From: Streptomyces lydicus
GTDB lineage: Bacteria > Actinomycetota > Actinomycetes > Streptomycetales > Streptomycetaceae
Assembly: GCF_004125265.1 (NCBI RefSeq)
Contig: NZ_RDTE01000003.1
Span: 2,914,001-2,978,000 of the forward strand
Length of the DNA: 64,000 nt
Direction of reading: 5' to 3'
The notes under the pieces are model-generated. The model was not told the origin of the DNA. It did not search any database and was given only the letters and a program-made list of their open reading frames with translations. Both the position numbers and the translations under genes were made by a program. Positions 41,400 to 50,349 of this stretch are shown here, piece by piece; within the stretch, counting starts at the first letter, position 1, and each line of letters begins with the position of its first letter.

Positions 41400-41451
41400 G
41401 TGCGCCTCCTGGAAAGTCTTCTACACCTGCCCTTGGCTTGCGCCGATCACG

Positions 41452-41479
41452 ATCCTACATTGGACAATGTCTAAGTCAA
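41452..41479 (-). promoter_or_regulatory. catA promoter with embedded CatR/PerR operator
   Basis: On the minus strand TTGACT (41479-41474) and TAGGAT (41457-41452) are spaced 16 bp. ACATTG-GA-CAATGT, a perfect 6-2-6 palindrome at 41457-41470, lies within the spacer, where a bound repressor would block polymerase. Confidence 0.75.
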
Positions 41480-41560
41480 GAAGAATGCGAAAGCCGTACT
41501 CGATCCGGTGATGGACCTACCACTGCTACCCTGGCTTTATCTGACTGATAGGTGAATGGC

Positions 41561-41980
41561 ATGAGTGACCTGCTGGAACGGCTCCGAGCACGCGGCTGGC
41601 GGCTGACCGCGCAGCGACGCGTGGTCGCCGAGGTCCTCGACGGGGACCACGTCCACTACACCGCCGACGAGGTGCACGCGCGGGCCTCCGACCGGCTCCC
41701 CGAGATCTCCCGCGCCACGGTCTACAACACCCTGGGCGAGCTGGTCTCGCTCGGCGAGGTGATCGAGGTGAGCACGGACGGCCGGGCCAAGCGCTACGAC
41801 CCCAACGCCCACCACGACCACCAGCACCTGGTCTGCTCGCGGTGCGGCACGATCCGCGACGTCCACGTCCAGGGCGACCCGCTCTCGGCCCTGCCCGAGC
41901 CGGAGCGCTACGGCTTCCAGGTCTCCGAGGTCACCGTGACCTACCGGGGCATCTGCCCCACCTGCAGCACCCCGTCCTGA
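41561..41980 (+). CDS. catR: Fur/PerR-family peroxide-responsive repressor
   Basis: A 139-residue repressor. The N-terminal winged helix has RLTAQRRVVAEVL and ISRATVYNTLGELVSLG. The regulatory metal site is HHDHQHL. Structural zinc comes from CSRCG and CPTC. The residue after the first CxxC region is Asp (TIRDVHV), as in peroxide-sensing PerR, not Glu as in Fur. In the S. coelicolor pair CatR represses catA and itself until peroxide oxidises it. ATG 41561 has GATAGGTG upstream; GTG 41552 is a possible longer start. Confidence 0.92.
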   Translation: MSDLLERLRARGWRLTAQRRVVAEVLDGDHVHYTADEVHARASDRLPEISRATVYNTLGELVSLGEVIEVSTDGRAKRYDPNAHHDHQHLVCSRCGTIRDVHVQGDPLSALPEPERYGFQVSEVTVTYRGICPTCSTPS

Positions 41981-42370
41981 CGCCGGGGTACACCGGCCCC
42001 CGTCCGGGCCGCCCGTGCACCGCGTCACGCCATACGCACCGTCGAGCCCGCGCCCACCCGGCAGCGGGCTCCTTCGCGTACCCGGCACGCCTGCCGGCAG
42101 CAATCCCGTCACCGCACCCCTCGCCGGCCCGTCCCGCACGTCGACCTGCCCCGCATATCGCACCGTCCCGCGCATCGGCCCACTCCCGCACGCATGCCCG
42201 CACGACCCCTGCCTGAACCTGATGGCTCGTCAGGTCGTCGGCGCGTCGCGCTTTCCAGCCACCACCGGGCCCGTGCGGTTCTTGGCCGTCGGAGAGCCGG
42301 CTCGTCGACCGCGGTCTCCACGAGGAAGCGGTCGGCCACCGGATACCGGGATCAACACGGCGGCACGCAT
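41981..42370. other. 390-bp intergenic region between catR and the first initiator tRNA
   Basis: Open frames here are Pro/Arg-rich and lack ribosome-binding sites, so I see no gene. The region shows no notable repeat. It is downstream of both catR and the tRNA, so it needs no promoter. Confidence 0.45.
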
Positions 42371-42408
42371 GACGAAGGCCCGGATCCTTAAGGATCCGGG
42401 CCTTCGTC
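42371..42408 (-). terminator. terminator of tRNA-fMet copy 1
   Basis: A perfect 38-bp palindrome, GACGAAGGCCCGGATCCTT and its inverse, five bases downstream of the tRNA on the minus strand. Confidence 0.85.
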
Positions 42409-42413
42409 TTCAG

Positions 42414-42487
42414 TAGCGGGGACAGGATTTGAACCTGCGACCTCTGGGTTATGAGCCCAGCGAGCTACCGAGCTGCTCCACCCCGCG
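42414..42487 (-). tRNA. initiator tRNA-Met (CAU), copy 1
   Basis: On the minus strand the sequence begins CGCGGGGTGGAGCAG and ends CCCCGCTA without an encoded CCA. The anticodon loop CTCATAA sits on a stem with three consecutive G-C pairs (GGG/CCC). Position 1 is C opposite T72, unpaired. Both are initiator features. Confidence 0.95.
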
Positions 42488-42603
42488 CCGTTGTTGCCCT
42501 TACTCTAACCCCGGGCCGACGACCAGCGCAAATTCCTTCCGCGCGGCCCGGGACCCGGCCCTGTGGACCGGCCCCGGGCTTCCCGGATTCCGCGGGGCGC
42601 CCG

Positions 42604-44454
42604 CTACGCGCTGAGCTCCTCCTGGAGCGCCGCCCGCAACCGCGCCGCACGCTCCGCCACCTCCGGCGGCCCCAGCTCGACGGCGCGCGCACACCAACTC
42701 TGCGCCTCCGCGAGCGCACCGCGCCGGGCGGCGAGCAGCGCCAGCCGCAGCGCCGCCCGGCCGTGGCCGCTCTCGGCCGCGCGCTGCCACCACAGGGCGG
42801 CCTCGGGAAGGCTGCCCTCGCGGGCCAGCAGCAGCCCGAGGTTGAAGGCACCGTTGCGGCTGCCGGCCTCGGCCGCCGCGCGGTACCACTCGGCGGCCTC
42901 GACGGTGTCCCCGCGGGCCGCCGCGAACATGCCGACCCTGACCTGGGCGCGCCGGTGCCCCTGGCGGGCGGCTCGCTCGTACCACTGCACGCTCTCGTCG
43001 TCCGCCGTGCGCTCGCTGTCCGCCAGCCCCTCGCCCGCGGCCGCCGCCCGGCGGTCGAGCAGGTCCGCGAGCCGGAAGGCCGCCTCGGAGCTGCCGCCAC
43101 CGGCCGCACAGCGCAGATTGCGCTCCGCGTCCTGCAGCGCACCGTCCCGCAGCTGCACGATGGCGACCTGGAGGGCCGCCTCGGTGTGCCCGGCCGCGGC
43201 CGCCCGCTCGTACCAGGTGTGCGCCATACGCTCGGCGCCGCGCCCGGCGAAGAGGATGCCGAGGTTGAACGCGGCATCCACGCTGCCCGCCTCGGCCGCC
43301 TTGGAGAACCACGGCTCGGCCCCCGCGGCGTCACCGCGCTGCAGCAGCAGGATGGCCAGCGCGTTGGCGGCCTCGCGGTGCCCGGCGTAGGCGGCCCGGC
43401 GGTACCACTGCTCGCCGCGCCCCTCCCGGCCCTGCTCGGCGCAGAGCAGCCCGATGTTGTAGGCGCCGTTGACGTCCCCGGCGTCCAGCGCGACGCGGTA
43501 CCAGCGCTCGGCGGTCTGCAGTTCGCCGCGGTCGGCGTGCAGCGCTCCCAGCGCGTTGGCAGCGTTGCCATCGCCGTCCTGGGCCGCCCGCCGCCACCAT
43601 TCGGCGGCGCTCTCCTCGTCCCCCGCGTCACGCAGCAGGAAGCCCAGCGCACAGGCCGCGCGCGCCTCGCCGTCCTTGGCTGCGGACAGGTACCAGCGGC
43701 CCGCCTCCTGGACGTCGCCGCGGTCCTCCAGCAGCGCACCGAGCTGCAGCGCGGCCCGCCGGTGGCCCCGCGCGGCGGCCTGGCGGTACCACTGCTCGGC
43801 CTCCTCCTGCCGGTTCAGCTCGCCGTACGCGGGGACCGTGCGCCGGTCCGCGTCACGGCCGTCCTCGACGAGCCGGGCCAGGCGGTACGCGGCCTCACGG
43901 TGGCCACGCTCGGCGGCCGTACGGAACCAGCGCTCGGCGCCGATGTCGCCGCGGTGCTCCAGAAGGTCGGCCAGGGCGTACGCGCCCAGGCAGTGCCCGG
44001 ACTCGGCGGACTGGCGCAGCCAGTACTCGGCGGCCGGCTCGTCGCCGCGCTCGCGGTAGTGGCGCCCGAGGGCGTGCGCCGCGGCGGCGGAGCCCGCGAC
44101 GGCCGCGATCCGCCACCAGCCCGCCGCCTCGTCCCCGTAGCCCCGCTGGTGCAGCAGCACGCCGAGGTTGTTGGCCGCGGCGCGGTCGCCGGCGGCGGCC
44201 GCGGAACGCAGATGCGGCTCGGCGCCGTCGAGGTCACCGCGGCGCAGCAGCATCGCGCCCAGGGCGCTCATGGCGGCGGTGTCGCCCGCCTCGGCGGCCC
44301 GGCGGTGGCCGGACTCGGTCACCACATCGGACGCTTCGGCGGCCTCCGCGGCCTCCATCGCGTCGATCGGCAGCTCGGATTCGCGCCCGTCGTCGGGCGC
44401 ATGCACAAACCGGTCCGTCTCCAACAACCTTGCCTTGTCCCCCATAAGACCCAT
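42604..44454 (-). CDS. large Sel1/TPR-like repeat protein
   Basis: A 616-residue cytosolic protein made almost entirely of about 15 Sel1-like repeats of 36 residues. The pattern is AAxxGHxxAAxxLGxLLxxRGDxxxAExWYRxAA (for example EQWYRQAAARGHRRAALQLG and RWYLSAAKDGEARAACALGF). Sel1 solenoids are scaffolds for protein complexes, and no catalytic domain is attached. The N-terminal 45 or so residues are acidic and disordered. ATG 44454 has GGTGATG upstream; a second ATG is three codons in. It lies between two copies of the initiator tRNA on the same strand. Related repeat proteins are common in Streptomyces, with unknown roles. Confidence 0.88.
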   Translation of the reverse strand: MGLMGDKARLLETDRFVHAPDDGRESELPIDAMEAAEAAEASDVVTESGHRRAAEAGDTAAMSALGAMLLRRGDLDGAEPHLRSAAAAGDRAAANNLGVLLHQRGYGDEAAGWWRIAAVAGSAAAAHALGRHYRERGDEPAAEYWLRQSAESGHCLGAYALADLLEHRGDIGAERWFRTAAERGHREAAYRLARLVEDGRDADRRTVPAYGELNRQEEAEQWYRQAAARGHRRAALQLGALLEDRGDVQEAGRWYLSAAKDGEARAACALGFLLRDAGDEESAAEWWRRAAQDGDGNAANALGALHADRGELQTAERWYRVALDAGDVNGAYNIGLLCAEQGREGRGEQWYRRAAYAGHREAANALAILLLQRGDAAGAEPWFSKAAEAGSVDAAFNLGILFAGRGAERMAHTWYERAAAAGHTEAALQVAIVQLRDGALQDAERNLRCAAGGGSSEAAFRLADLLDRRAAAAGEGLADSERTADDESVQWYERAARQGHRRAQVRVGMFAAARGDTVEAAEWYRAAAEAGSRNGAFNLGLLLAREGSLPEAALWWQRAAESGHGRAALRLALLAARRGALAEAQSWCARAVELGPPEVAERAARLRAALQEELSA

Positions 44455-44642
44455 CGTCGCATCACCTGTAACCCGCGTACACCTGGTATACCGCAGCCAG
44501 TGAGGTCACTTCAGCGGTTTGTCGACTTCCCGACACGACGACTTGGCAAACTCAAGCACACACCTACCCCACATCTGCCGCGCGACCCGGCTTTGACCGG
44601 TAACGAACCCGAAGACATGACGGGATGACGGCATGAAGACAT

Positions 44643-44680
44643 GACGAAGGCCCGGATCCCTGAGGATCCGGGCCTTCGTC
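44643..44680 (-). terminator. terminator of tRNA-fMet copy 2
   Basis: The same hairpin as copy 1, with loop CTGA in place of TTAA. Confidence 0.85.
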
Positions 44681-44685
44681 TTCAG

Positions 44686-44759
44686 TAGCGGGGACAGGAT
44701 TTGAACCTGCGACCTCTGGGTTATGAGCCCAGCGAGCTACCGAGCTGCTCCACCCCGCG
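44686..44759 (-). tRNA. initiator tRNA-Met (CAU), copy 2
   Basis: Identical over all 74 encoded bases to the copy at 42414-42487, with the same initiator features. Confidence 0.95.
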
Positions 44760-44869
44760 CTGTTGTGTCCTCAACGTATCACGGCAACGGGACGGCTCTG
44801 CACCACCGCGGCCCCGTGGCCACCGGCGCGAACCGGCGGCCACGGGGCCAGGGGGACGGACGGGCGGGG

Positions 44870-47764
44870 TCAGCCGGCCGGCTTGCCGCCCTTCTGGGAC
44901 GCCTTCGCCGCCCGGTCCAGCGCCGCCTTGAGCTTCTTCTGGGCCTCGCCGTAACCGGCCCAGTCGCCCGAGGTGCGCGCCTTCTCGCCCTCCTCGTAGG
45001 CCTTCTGTGCGTCACCCAGGGCCTGCTGCACCGTCTGGCCGGACGGCGGCTGCTGCCCGGTCCCGGTGTCGCCGCCGCCCGGCGGGTTCTGCGAACCCGT
45101 ACCGGGCGCCTTCTTGCCGAAGACCACGTCCAGCGCGTCCTTGAGGGAGTCCTCCAGGACGGGCTTGTTGTCGCCGTAGCTGACCAACACCTTCTTCAGA
45201 AGGGGGTAGTTGGTGTTGGCGCCGCGCAGATACACCGGTTCGACGTAGAGCAGTCCGCCGTCCAGTGGCACGGTCAGCAGATTGCCGTACTCGATCTCCG
45301 AGTCGCCGAACTTCTTGAGGACGTTGAGCTCATTGGCGATGGTCGGATCGGAGTTGAACTTCGACTGCACCAGCTGCGGACCGGGCACCGGCGTCTCCGA
45401 CGGCAGCTTCAACAGTCTGATCTTGCCGTAGTCGCCGCTGGTCGCATTGGCGTCGACGGCCATGAACGCACCGAGGTTGTCGCGCTTGTTGGGCGTGAAG
45501 CTCGTCGTCAGCGAGAACGCCCGGTTCTTCTGCTCCGGCATTTTCATGCTCAGGTAGTACGGCGGTACCGCGTTGCCCGACTTGGTCGTCGGGTCGTTCG
45601 GGATCTGCCAGCGCTCGGAGCCGGTGTAGAAGGTGCCCGGGTCGGTGACGTGGTAGGTGGTCAGCAGCTGGCGCTGCACCTTGAAGAGGTCCTGCGGGTA
45701 GCGCAGGTGCTCCTTGAGAGCCGGGCTGATGGCGCTCTTCTTCTCGACCGTGCCGGGGAACGACTTCATCCAGGTCTTGAGGACCGGGTCCTTCTCGTCC
45801 CACTGGTAGAGCTTCACCGAACCGTCGTAGGCATCCACCGTCGCCTTGACGGAGTTGCGGATGTAGTTGACCTGGTTCTGCTGGGCCACCACCGCCCGCT
45901 GGCCGTCGGTGAGCGAATCGGCCGTGCTGTCCCCGAGCGTGGTGCGCGAGGAGTACGGATAGCCGTTGCTGGTGGTGTAGGCGTCGACGATCCACTTGAG
46001 CCGGTGGTTGATCACCGCCGGGTAAGCGTCGCCGTCGATGGTCAGCCAGGGGGCGACGGCTTCGACGCGCTCCTTGGGCGTGCGGTTGTACAGGATCCGC
46101 GAGCCCTTGCCGATCGCTCCGGAGTAGAGGATCTGCGGCTCCCCGAACGCCGCGGCGTAGGCGGCGCGGTTGACCGGGTTGGAGAGGCTGACGCCGCTGT
46201 TGCCCCGGTAGCTGTAGCTCTTCTCGCCGTTGTCGTCGGAGTAGTCCAGCTCCTTCTGCGGACCGCCGACGATGGAGTACTGCGAGGTCTTCTCGCCGTA
46301 GTAGACCCGCTGCTGGTACGAGCCCAGCTGCCCCTTGGACGGCAGATCCGACTCGGTGTACTCGGGGCCGCCGCCTTCAGCGGCCTCGGTCCCCTTGGCG
46401 GCGACCGCACCGTAGCCGTGGGTGTACTTGAAGTGGTCGTTGATCCAGTTGCGCTCGGGGATACCCGCGATGTTCAGCTCGCGCAGACCGATGACGGTGT
46501 CCTGCTCGGCACCGTCCTTGTCCTTGTAGCGGTCGACGTCGAGGGTGGAGGGGAACTGGTAGTACCCGCGCACCTGCTGCTGTTGCTGGAAGGCCGGCGA
46601 GACGACGTTCGGGTCGAGCAGCCGCATGCTGGCCGTGGTGTCGGCGTCGTCGCGCAGCCGCTGGCTGTCCGCCTTGCCGGCGGGCTTGTAGTCGCCCTTG
46701 TACGGCGTGACCTCGGAGTCCTGGATGCCGTACGCGTCCCGGGTCGCCTTGATGTTCTGCTTGATGTACGGCGCTTCCTTGGCCTGCTCGTTCGGCTGGA
46801 CCTGGAACTTCTGCACGATCGCCGGGTACAGCCCGCCGATGAGGATCGCCGAGAGCACCATCAGGCCGAAGCCGATCACCGGCAGCTGCCACGTCCGCCG
46901 CCAGAGGGTGGCGAAGAACAGCACCGCGCAGATCGCCGCGATGAAGAACAGGATCGTCTTCGCCGGGAGGTAGGCGTTGGCGTCGACGTAGCGCAGGCCG
47001 GTCCAGTTGTCGGCCGACCGCAGGCCGCTGGACTTGACCGCCAGGCCGTACCGGTCGAGCCAGTACGCGATCGCCTTGAGCGAGACGAAGATGCCCAGCA
47101 GCACCGACAGATGGCCGGTGGCCGCCGCGGTCGCCCGCGAGCCGGGGCTGGTCAGCCGCAGCCCGCCGTAGAGGTAGTGGGTCAGCGCCGCGGCGACCAG
47201 ACACAGCACCGCGCAGGCGAAGCCGAAGCTCAACAGGAAGCGGTACCAGGGCAGATCGAAGGTGTAGAAGGCGATGTCCTTGCCGAACTGCGGGTCCGTC
47301 TTGCCGAAGGGCACGGCGTTGGCCCACTGCAGGTAGGTCCGCCACTCCCCGGAGGCGGAGGCACCGGCGATCAGGCCGATCACCGCGGTGACCGCGATCA
47401 GCGCCCACTTCTTGAAGGGCGCGATGCCCATCCGGTAGCGGTCCAGGCTCTGCTGCTCCACGGACATCGCGCTCAGCGGCGGCCGCAGCCGGTACGCGAG
47501 CCAGACGTTGACCCCGACGGCCACGGCCATCAGGACGCCGAAGGCGAAGAACAGGCCGATCTTGGTCCACAGGGTGGTGGTGAAGACCGAGGAGTACTTG
47601 ACCGAGCGGTACCAGAGCCAATCGGTCCAGAACCCCGCAAACATCACGAAAAGCATGGCCAGAACGGCCAGCACACCCAATGTCATGAGCAGGGTCCGGA
47701 TCCGCCGCGATGGTCGGCCGACTCTGATCCGTGGCCCTGTCGGGCCTCCGCCGCGGTCCGGCAT
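44870..47764 (-). CDS. UPF0182-family large membrane protein
   Basis: A 964-residue protein of the UPF0182 family, conserved across actinobacteria (Rv3193c-like). The N-terminal third has about seven TM helices, including [20 protein letters not shown] and [20 protein letters not shown]. The rest is a long extracytoplasmic domain with many conserved Tyr/Trp patches ([20 protein letters not shown]). It ends in a Pro/Gly/Gln-rich stretch and a Lys/Ala tail. ATG 47764 (MPDRGGG) is preferred over the longer frame to 47842. The function is unknown; an envelope role is likely from topology. It is divergent from the PPA1309 gene. Confidence 0.88.
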   Translation of the reverse strand: MPDRGGGPTGPRIRVGRPSRRIRTLLMTLGVLAVLAMLFVMFAGFWTDWLWYRSVKYSSVFTTTLWTKIGLFFAFGVLMAVAVGVNVWLAYRLRPPLSAMSVEQQSLDRYRMGIAPFKKWALIAVTAVIGLIAGASASGEWRTYLQWANAVPFGKTDPQFGKDIAFYTFDLPWYRFLLSFGFACAVLCLVAAALTHYLYGGLRLTSPGSRATAAATGHLSVLLGIFVSLKAIAYWLDRYGLAVKSSGLRSADNWTGLRYVDANAYLPAKTILFFIAAICAVLFFATLWRRTWQLPVIGFGLMVLSAILIGGLYPAIVQKFQVQPNEQAKEAPYIKQNIKATRDAYGIQDSEVTPYKGDYKPAGKADSQRLRDDADTTASMRLLDPNVVSPAFQQQQQVRGYYQFPSTLDVDRYKDKDGAEQDTVIGLRELNIAGIPERNWINDHFKYTHGYGAVAAKGTEAAEGGGPEYTESDLPSKGQLGSYQQRVYYGEKTSQYSIVGGPQKELDYSDDNGEKSYSYRGNSGVSLSNPVNRAAYAAAFGEPQILYSGAIGKGSRILYNRTPKERVEAVAPWLTIDGDAYPAVINHRLKWIVDAYTTSNGYPYSSRTTLGDSTADSLTDGQRAVVAQQNQVNYIRNSVKATVDAYDGSVKLYQWDEKDPVLKTWMKSFPGTVEKKSAISPALKEHLRYPQDLFKVQRQLLTTYHVTDPGTFYTGSERWQIPNDPTTKSGNAVPPYYLSMKMPEQKNRAFSLTTSFTPNKRDNLGAFMAVDANATSGDYGKIRLLKLPSETPVPGPQLVQSKFNSDPTIANELNVLKKFGDSEIEYGNLLTVPLDGGLLYVEPVYLRGANTNYPLLKKVLVSYGDNKPVLEDSLKDALDVVFGKKAPGTGSQNPPGGGDTGTGQQPPSGQTVQQALGDAQKAYEEGEKARTSGDWAGYGEAQKKLKAALDRAAKASQKGGKPAG

Positions 47765-47891
47765 CTGGAAAGCCAAGGTGCGCACCTCGAAGTTCGCTGT
47801 CGTGTGGAGCAGGCCCGGCGATAGTAGGACCCACCGATGCAACTTACGAAGGCTTTACTCAGTTCCCGCTTTCCGGGGTACACAAGGCACG

Positions 47892-48464
47892 ATGTTGAGC
47901 ATGACTGACCTTCCTGGCTCTCCCGCTGCCGGCACCCCCCTCGCCGCCGACCCCCTGACCCGCGCGGTGCTCGAGATCGACGAGTACAGCGCCGGGCTCG
48001 GCTGGGACCAGCCCGCCCGACTGTTCGCCCTCGTCGACACCGCCAAGCTGCGTGCGCAGGAGCCCTCGCTCGCCGCCCAGCTCGGCATCGACGACTCCAC
48101 CACCACGTCCCTGACCCCCGTGGAGCAGGACGAGATCCCGGCGGGTGTCCCGCTGGACGAGTTCCTGGCCACCATTGCCTGGCCCGACGCCGTCACCGGC
48201 TGCGCGCTGACCGTGGAACGGCTGATGCTGCCGCCGTCCGCCGAGGACTCCGAGCCCGCAGGCATGAACGAGGCGCAGCTCGCCAAGTGGGTCGCGGGGC
48301 ACCCGGACCGCCAGGAGGTCCGGATGACGGTGGCCGTGCTGCGGGACGGCCGGCGCGAGTCGGCGCTGCGGCTGCGGGAGAAGGACTCCACGTCCGAGGT
48401 GCTCACCGGCTCGGCGCTGGTGCCGGGCCTCGCGGAAGCCCTGGCGGCGACGTTCGAGGGCTGA
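47892..48464 (+). CDS. PPA1309-family conserved actinobacterial protein
   Basis: A 190-residue cytosolic acidic protein. Family blocks include AVLEIDEYSAGLGWDQPARL, FALVDTAKLRAQEP, TIAWPDAVTGCALTVERLML and VRMTVAVLRDGRRESALRLR. This group is actinobacteria-specific, nearly always encoded beside the UPF0182 and PDZ-protease genes, and has no known activity. ATG 47892 has AAGGCAC upstream; ATG 47901 is three codons later. No membrane or signal segment. It converges on the protease gene across a strong terminator. Confidence 0.85.
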   Translation: MLSMTDLPGSPAAGTPLAADPLTRAVLEIDEYSAGLGWDQPARLFALVDTAKLRAQEPSLAAQLGIDDSTTTSLTPVEQDEIPAGVPLDEFLATIAWPDAVTGCALTVERLMLPPSAEDSEPAGMNEAQLAKWVAGHPDRQEVRMTVAVLRDGRRESALRLREKDSTSEVLTGSALVPGLAEALAATFEG

Positions 48465-48474
48465 CGGCGGCCTG

Positions 48475-48525
48475 CCGGGCCGGTGCCCGGGCCTGACCTG
48501 CGCGTCGGCCCGGGCACCGGCCCGG
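48475..48525. terminator. bidirectional terminator with a 19-bp perfect stem
   Basis: CCGGGCCGGTGCCCGGGCC and its exact inverse flank a 13-nt loop between the convergent PPA1309 and protease genes. It is one of the strongest hairpins in the window. Confidence 0.88.
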
Positions 48526-48536
48526 TTCTTCAGGAC

Positions 48537-49634
48537 TTAGGCGCGGCCCGCGGTGCTGCAGCTGGGCAGGCCCGCGGTGTCGCCCTTGCGGATCTTCTCC
48601 AGCGCCTTGACGGCGTCGCCTATGGTGCCGACCTTGACCAGGGTGAGCCCCTTCGGGGTGTCCTTGGCCGCGGCGGCGCAGTTCTCCTTGGGCGTCAGGA
48701 AGTACTGGGCGCCCTTGTCGCGCGCACCGACGGTCTTCATCGAGATGCCGCCGATCGGGCCGACCTTGCCCTTGTCGTCGATGGTGCCGGTGCCGGCCAC
48801 GAACTTGCCGCCGGTCATGTCGCCGGGGGTGAGCTTGTCGACGATGCCGAGCGCGAACATCAGCCCGGCGCTAGGGCCGCCGACATCGGCCAGCTTGACG
48901 TCGATGGGGAACGGGAAGAGGTGATCCACCCCGGCCTGGATGCCCACGATGGCGCGGCCGTCGTCCGCCTTCTGCGTGTTGACCGTGATCTCCTTCGCGC
49001 CGGTCACGGGCTTCTTGCCCCGCTTCTCCGCCGCGGCGGCGTCCTTGGCCGGGATGATCGTGAAGACCACCTTCTCGCCCGGCTTGTGCCGGGTGACGAG
49101 CTTGGCGACGTCACCGGCCTGCTTGACCTGTGTGCCGTCCACCGCCTTGATCACATCGCCCGCGTGCAGCCGCCCGTCGGCCGGCTTGTCCTTGACGACG
49201 GAACCGACCACGGTCTGGGTGCCGACCGGGATGTGCAGCTGGTTGAGGGCGGAGGCCTTGGCGCTCTCCTGGGACTGGCTGAACTCCTCGGCGTTCTCCT
49301 GGTCGGCCTGCTGGGCCGTCTGTCCCTCGGGGTAGAGCGTCTTGTGCGGCACCACGGCGTTGTCGTGGTCGAGCCAGCCGTACACCGCCTCGAAGAGGTT
49401 CATGCGGTAGTCGGGGCCGGTGACGCGGACGGTGGTCATGTTGAGATGACCGGTCGTCGGGTACGTCTTGCGGCCGGAGATCTGCAGCACTGGCTCACCG
49501 TCGTGATCACCGAGGGTGTTGACCGTCGGCCCCGGGGACATCTCCGAGTAGGGCACGGGGATCAGTACCCCGGCGCAGAGCAGCGCGATCAGCATCAGGA
49601 TCGAGGCGAGCAGCGTCGCGGTGCGGCGTGGCAT
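48537..49634 (-). CDS. membrane-anchored PDZ-Lon serine protease (YlbL/Rv3194c-like)
   Basis: A 365-residue protein with one N-terminal TM helix (residues 7-28, LLASILMLIALLCAGVLIPV) and the rest outside the membrane. A PDZ domain (about 130-215, with DGRLHAGDVIKAVDGTQVKQ) precedes a Lon-type proteolytic domain. The Ser of the Ser-Lys dyad is in DVGGPSAGLMFALGIVD, and the Lys is in GPIGGISMKTVGA. The dyad looks intact. ATG 49634 gives the basic start MPRRTATLL. Substrates are unknown; in Bacillus the YlbL relative affects envelope stress and DNA-damage recovery. Confidence 0.9.
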   Translation of the reverse strand: MPRRTATLLASILMLIALLCAGVLIPVPYSEMSPGPTVNTLGDHDGEPVLQISGRKTYPTTGHLNMTTVRVTGPDYRMNLFEAVYGWLDHDNAVVPHKTLYPEGQTAQQADQENAEEFSQSQESAKASALNQLHIPVGTQTVVGSVVKDKPADGRLHAGDVIKAVDGTQVKQAGDVAKLVTRHKPGEKVVFTIIPAKDAAAAEKRGKKPVTGAKEITVNTQKADDGRAIVGIQAGVDHLFPFPIDVKLADVGGPSAGLMFALGIVDKLTPGDMTGGKFVAGTGTIDDKGKVGPIGGISMKTVGARDKGAQYFLTPKENCAAAAKDTPKGLTLVKVGTIGDAVKALEKIRKGDTAGLPSCSTAGRA

Positions 49635-49798
49635 GGAACGACAGTACGGGACGGGTATGACAACCGGCCCGCGGGGCCGTCCGTACGAGGCCGAACGCCC
49701 GGTTGTGGGCCCGCCCTACGCAAGGGTTTCCGCAAGAAGCGGGGCTCGGTCCGGGGCTCGCATCCGGGCTCGGCGTCCGCACACCCGGCGCGGGAACG

Positions 49799-49981
49799 TC
49801 AGACGGGGTCCGAGGCGGGGTCGGGCACGGAGTGCTCCTTTTCCATGGCGTCCCGGAACCGGGCGTAGCCCGCGAGTTCCGCGACATCCCCGGCCTTGCG
49901 GTGCCGTAGGGCCCAGCTGCTCCACACCGCGGCAATCAGCCCCGCACCGACCGGAATCAGCAACCAGAGGAGCGCACCCAT
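49799..49981 (-). CDS. 60-residue single-pass membrane protein
   Basis: ATG 49981 (MGALLWLLIPVGAGLIAAVW) starts directly with a TM helix, followed by SSWALRHRKAGDVAELAGY, then an acidic tail MEKEHSVPDPASDPV. The coherent N-out hydrophobic helix with a positive-inside flank and a GGTCGCTG upstream site support translation. I recognise it as similar to small unnamed Streptomyces proteins found beside the PDZ-protease gene. No function can be given. Confidence 0.65.
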   Translation of the reverse strand: MGALLWLLIPVGAGLIAAVWSSWALRHRKAGDVAELAGYARFRDAMEKEHSVPDPASDPV

Positions 49982-50200
49982 CAGCGACCTCCCAACCCCT
50001 TGTACGACCGCGATCGACGAATAAGCAGATTAACCATCTGCTGGGTCAACGCTCAGGCCAGGGGGCGGGTTACGCAACCGGAACCCAAGGCACCGGTTCG
50101 GCGTCGTGTCCGGGGGCCGCCACCCCGTGGCCACAGGGCCACAGCCTGCGCGTCTGTCCTGTCGCCTGCCCCGGGACAGCGGCCTTACGCACCGGGCCTT

Positions 50201-50349
50201 CGCCCGACCTCCACCCCCGGAAGAGGGGGCTACGCCCCCACCCGCCCTCCCGTCGCCCGACCTCCACCCCCAGAAGAGGGGGCTACGCCCCCACCCGCCC
50301 TCCCGTCGCCCGACCTCCACCCCCAGAAGAGGGGGCTACGCCCCCACCC
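50201..50349. repeat. 53-bp tandem repeat, 2.8 copies, running into moaE
   Basis: Units start at 50201, 50254 and 50307. Copies are identical except for one G/A difference in unit 1, and the third is cut after 43 bp. Each unit holds CCCCC-AGAAGA-GGGGG and GGGGG-CTACG-CCCCC, two mutually exclusive hairpins sharing the G run. The last copy overlaps the 3-prime end and stop codon of moaE (50336). It probably serves as a stacked terminator for moaE. Confidence 0.9.

Larger units (their letters stand above)
42368..42494. repeat. 127-bp direct repeat, copy 1 (tRNA plus terminator)
   Basis: Matches 44640-44766 at 124 of 127 positions. Differences are two bases in the terminator loop and one base past the tRNA 5-prime end. 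It flanks the Sel1-repeat gene on its downstream side. Confidence 0.93.
44640..44766. repeat. 127-bp direct repeat, copy 2 (tRNA plus terminator)
   Basis: Second copy of the 42368-42494 repeat, in the same orientation, 2,272 bp away. The pair brackets the Sel1-repeat gene. Confidence 0.93.

Noticed and set aside
42015..42416. 133-codon plus-strand ORF after catR
   Set aside because: It runs through the tRNA terminator. Pro/Arg-rich composition and no ribosome-binding site.
42414..44759. Integrative element using the tRNA as attachment site
   Set aside because: The segment between the tRNA copies has no integrase, excisionase or phage gene, only a Sel1-repeat gene. Duplication or gene conversion explains the repeats equally well.
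44723..47824. 1,033-codon plus-strand frame across tRNA copy 2 and the UPF0182 gene
   Set aside because: It runs through a tRNA gene and opposite a conserved membrane protein. Composition is typical of an antisense shadow.
50201..50349. CRISPR array
   Set aside because: The 53-bp units are directly adjacent, without unique spacers, and there are no cas genes.
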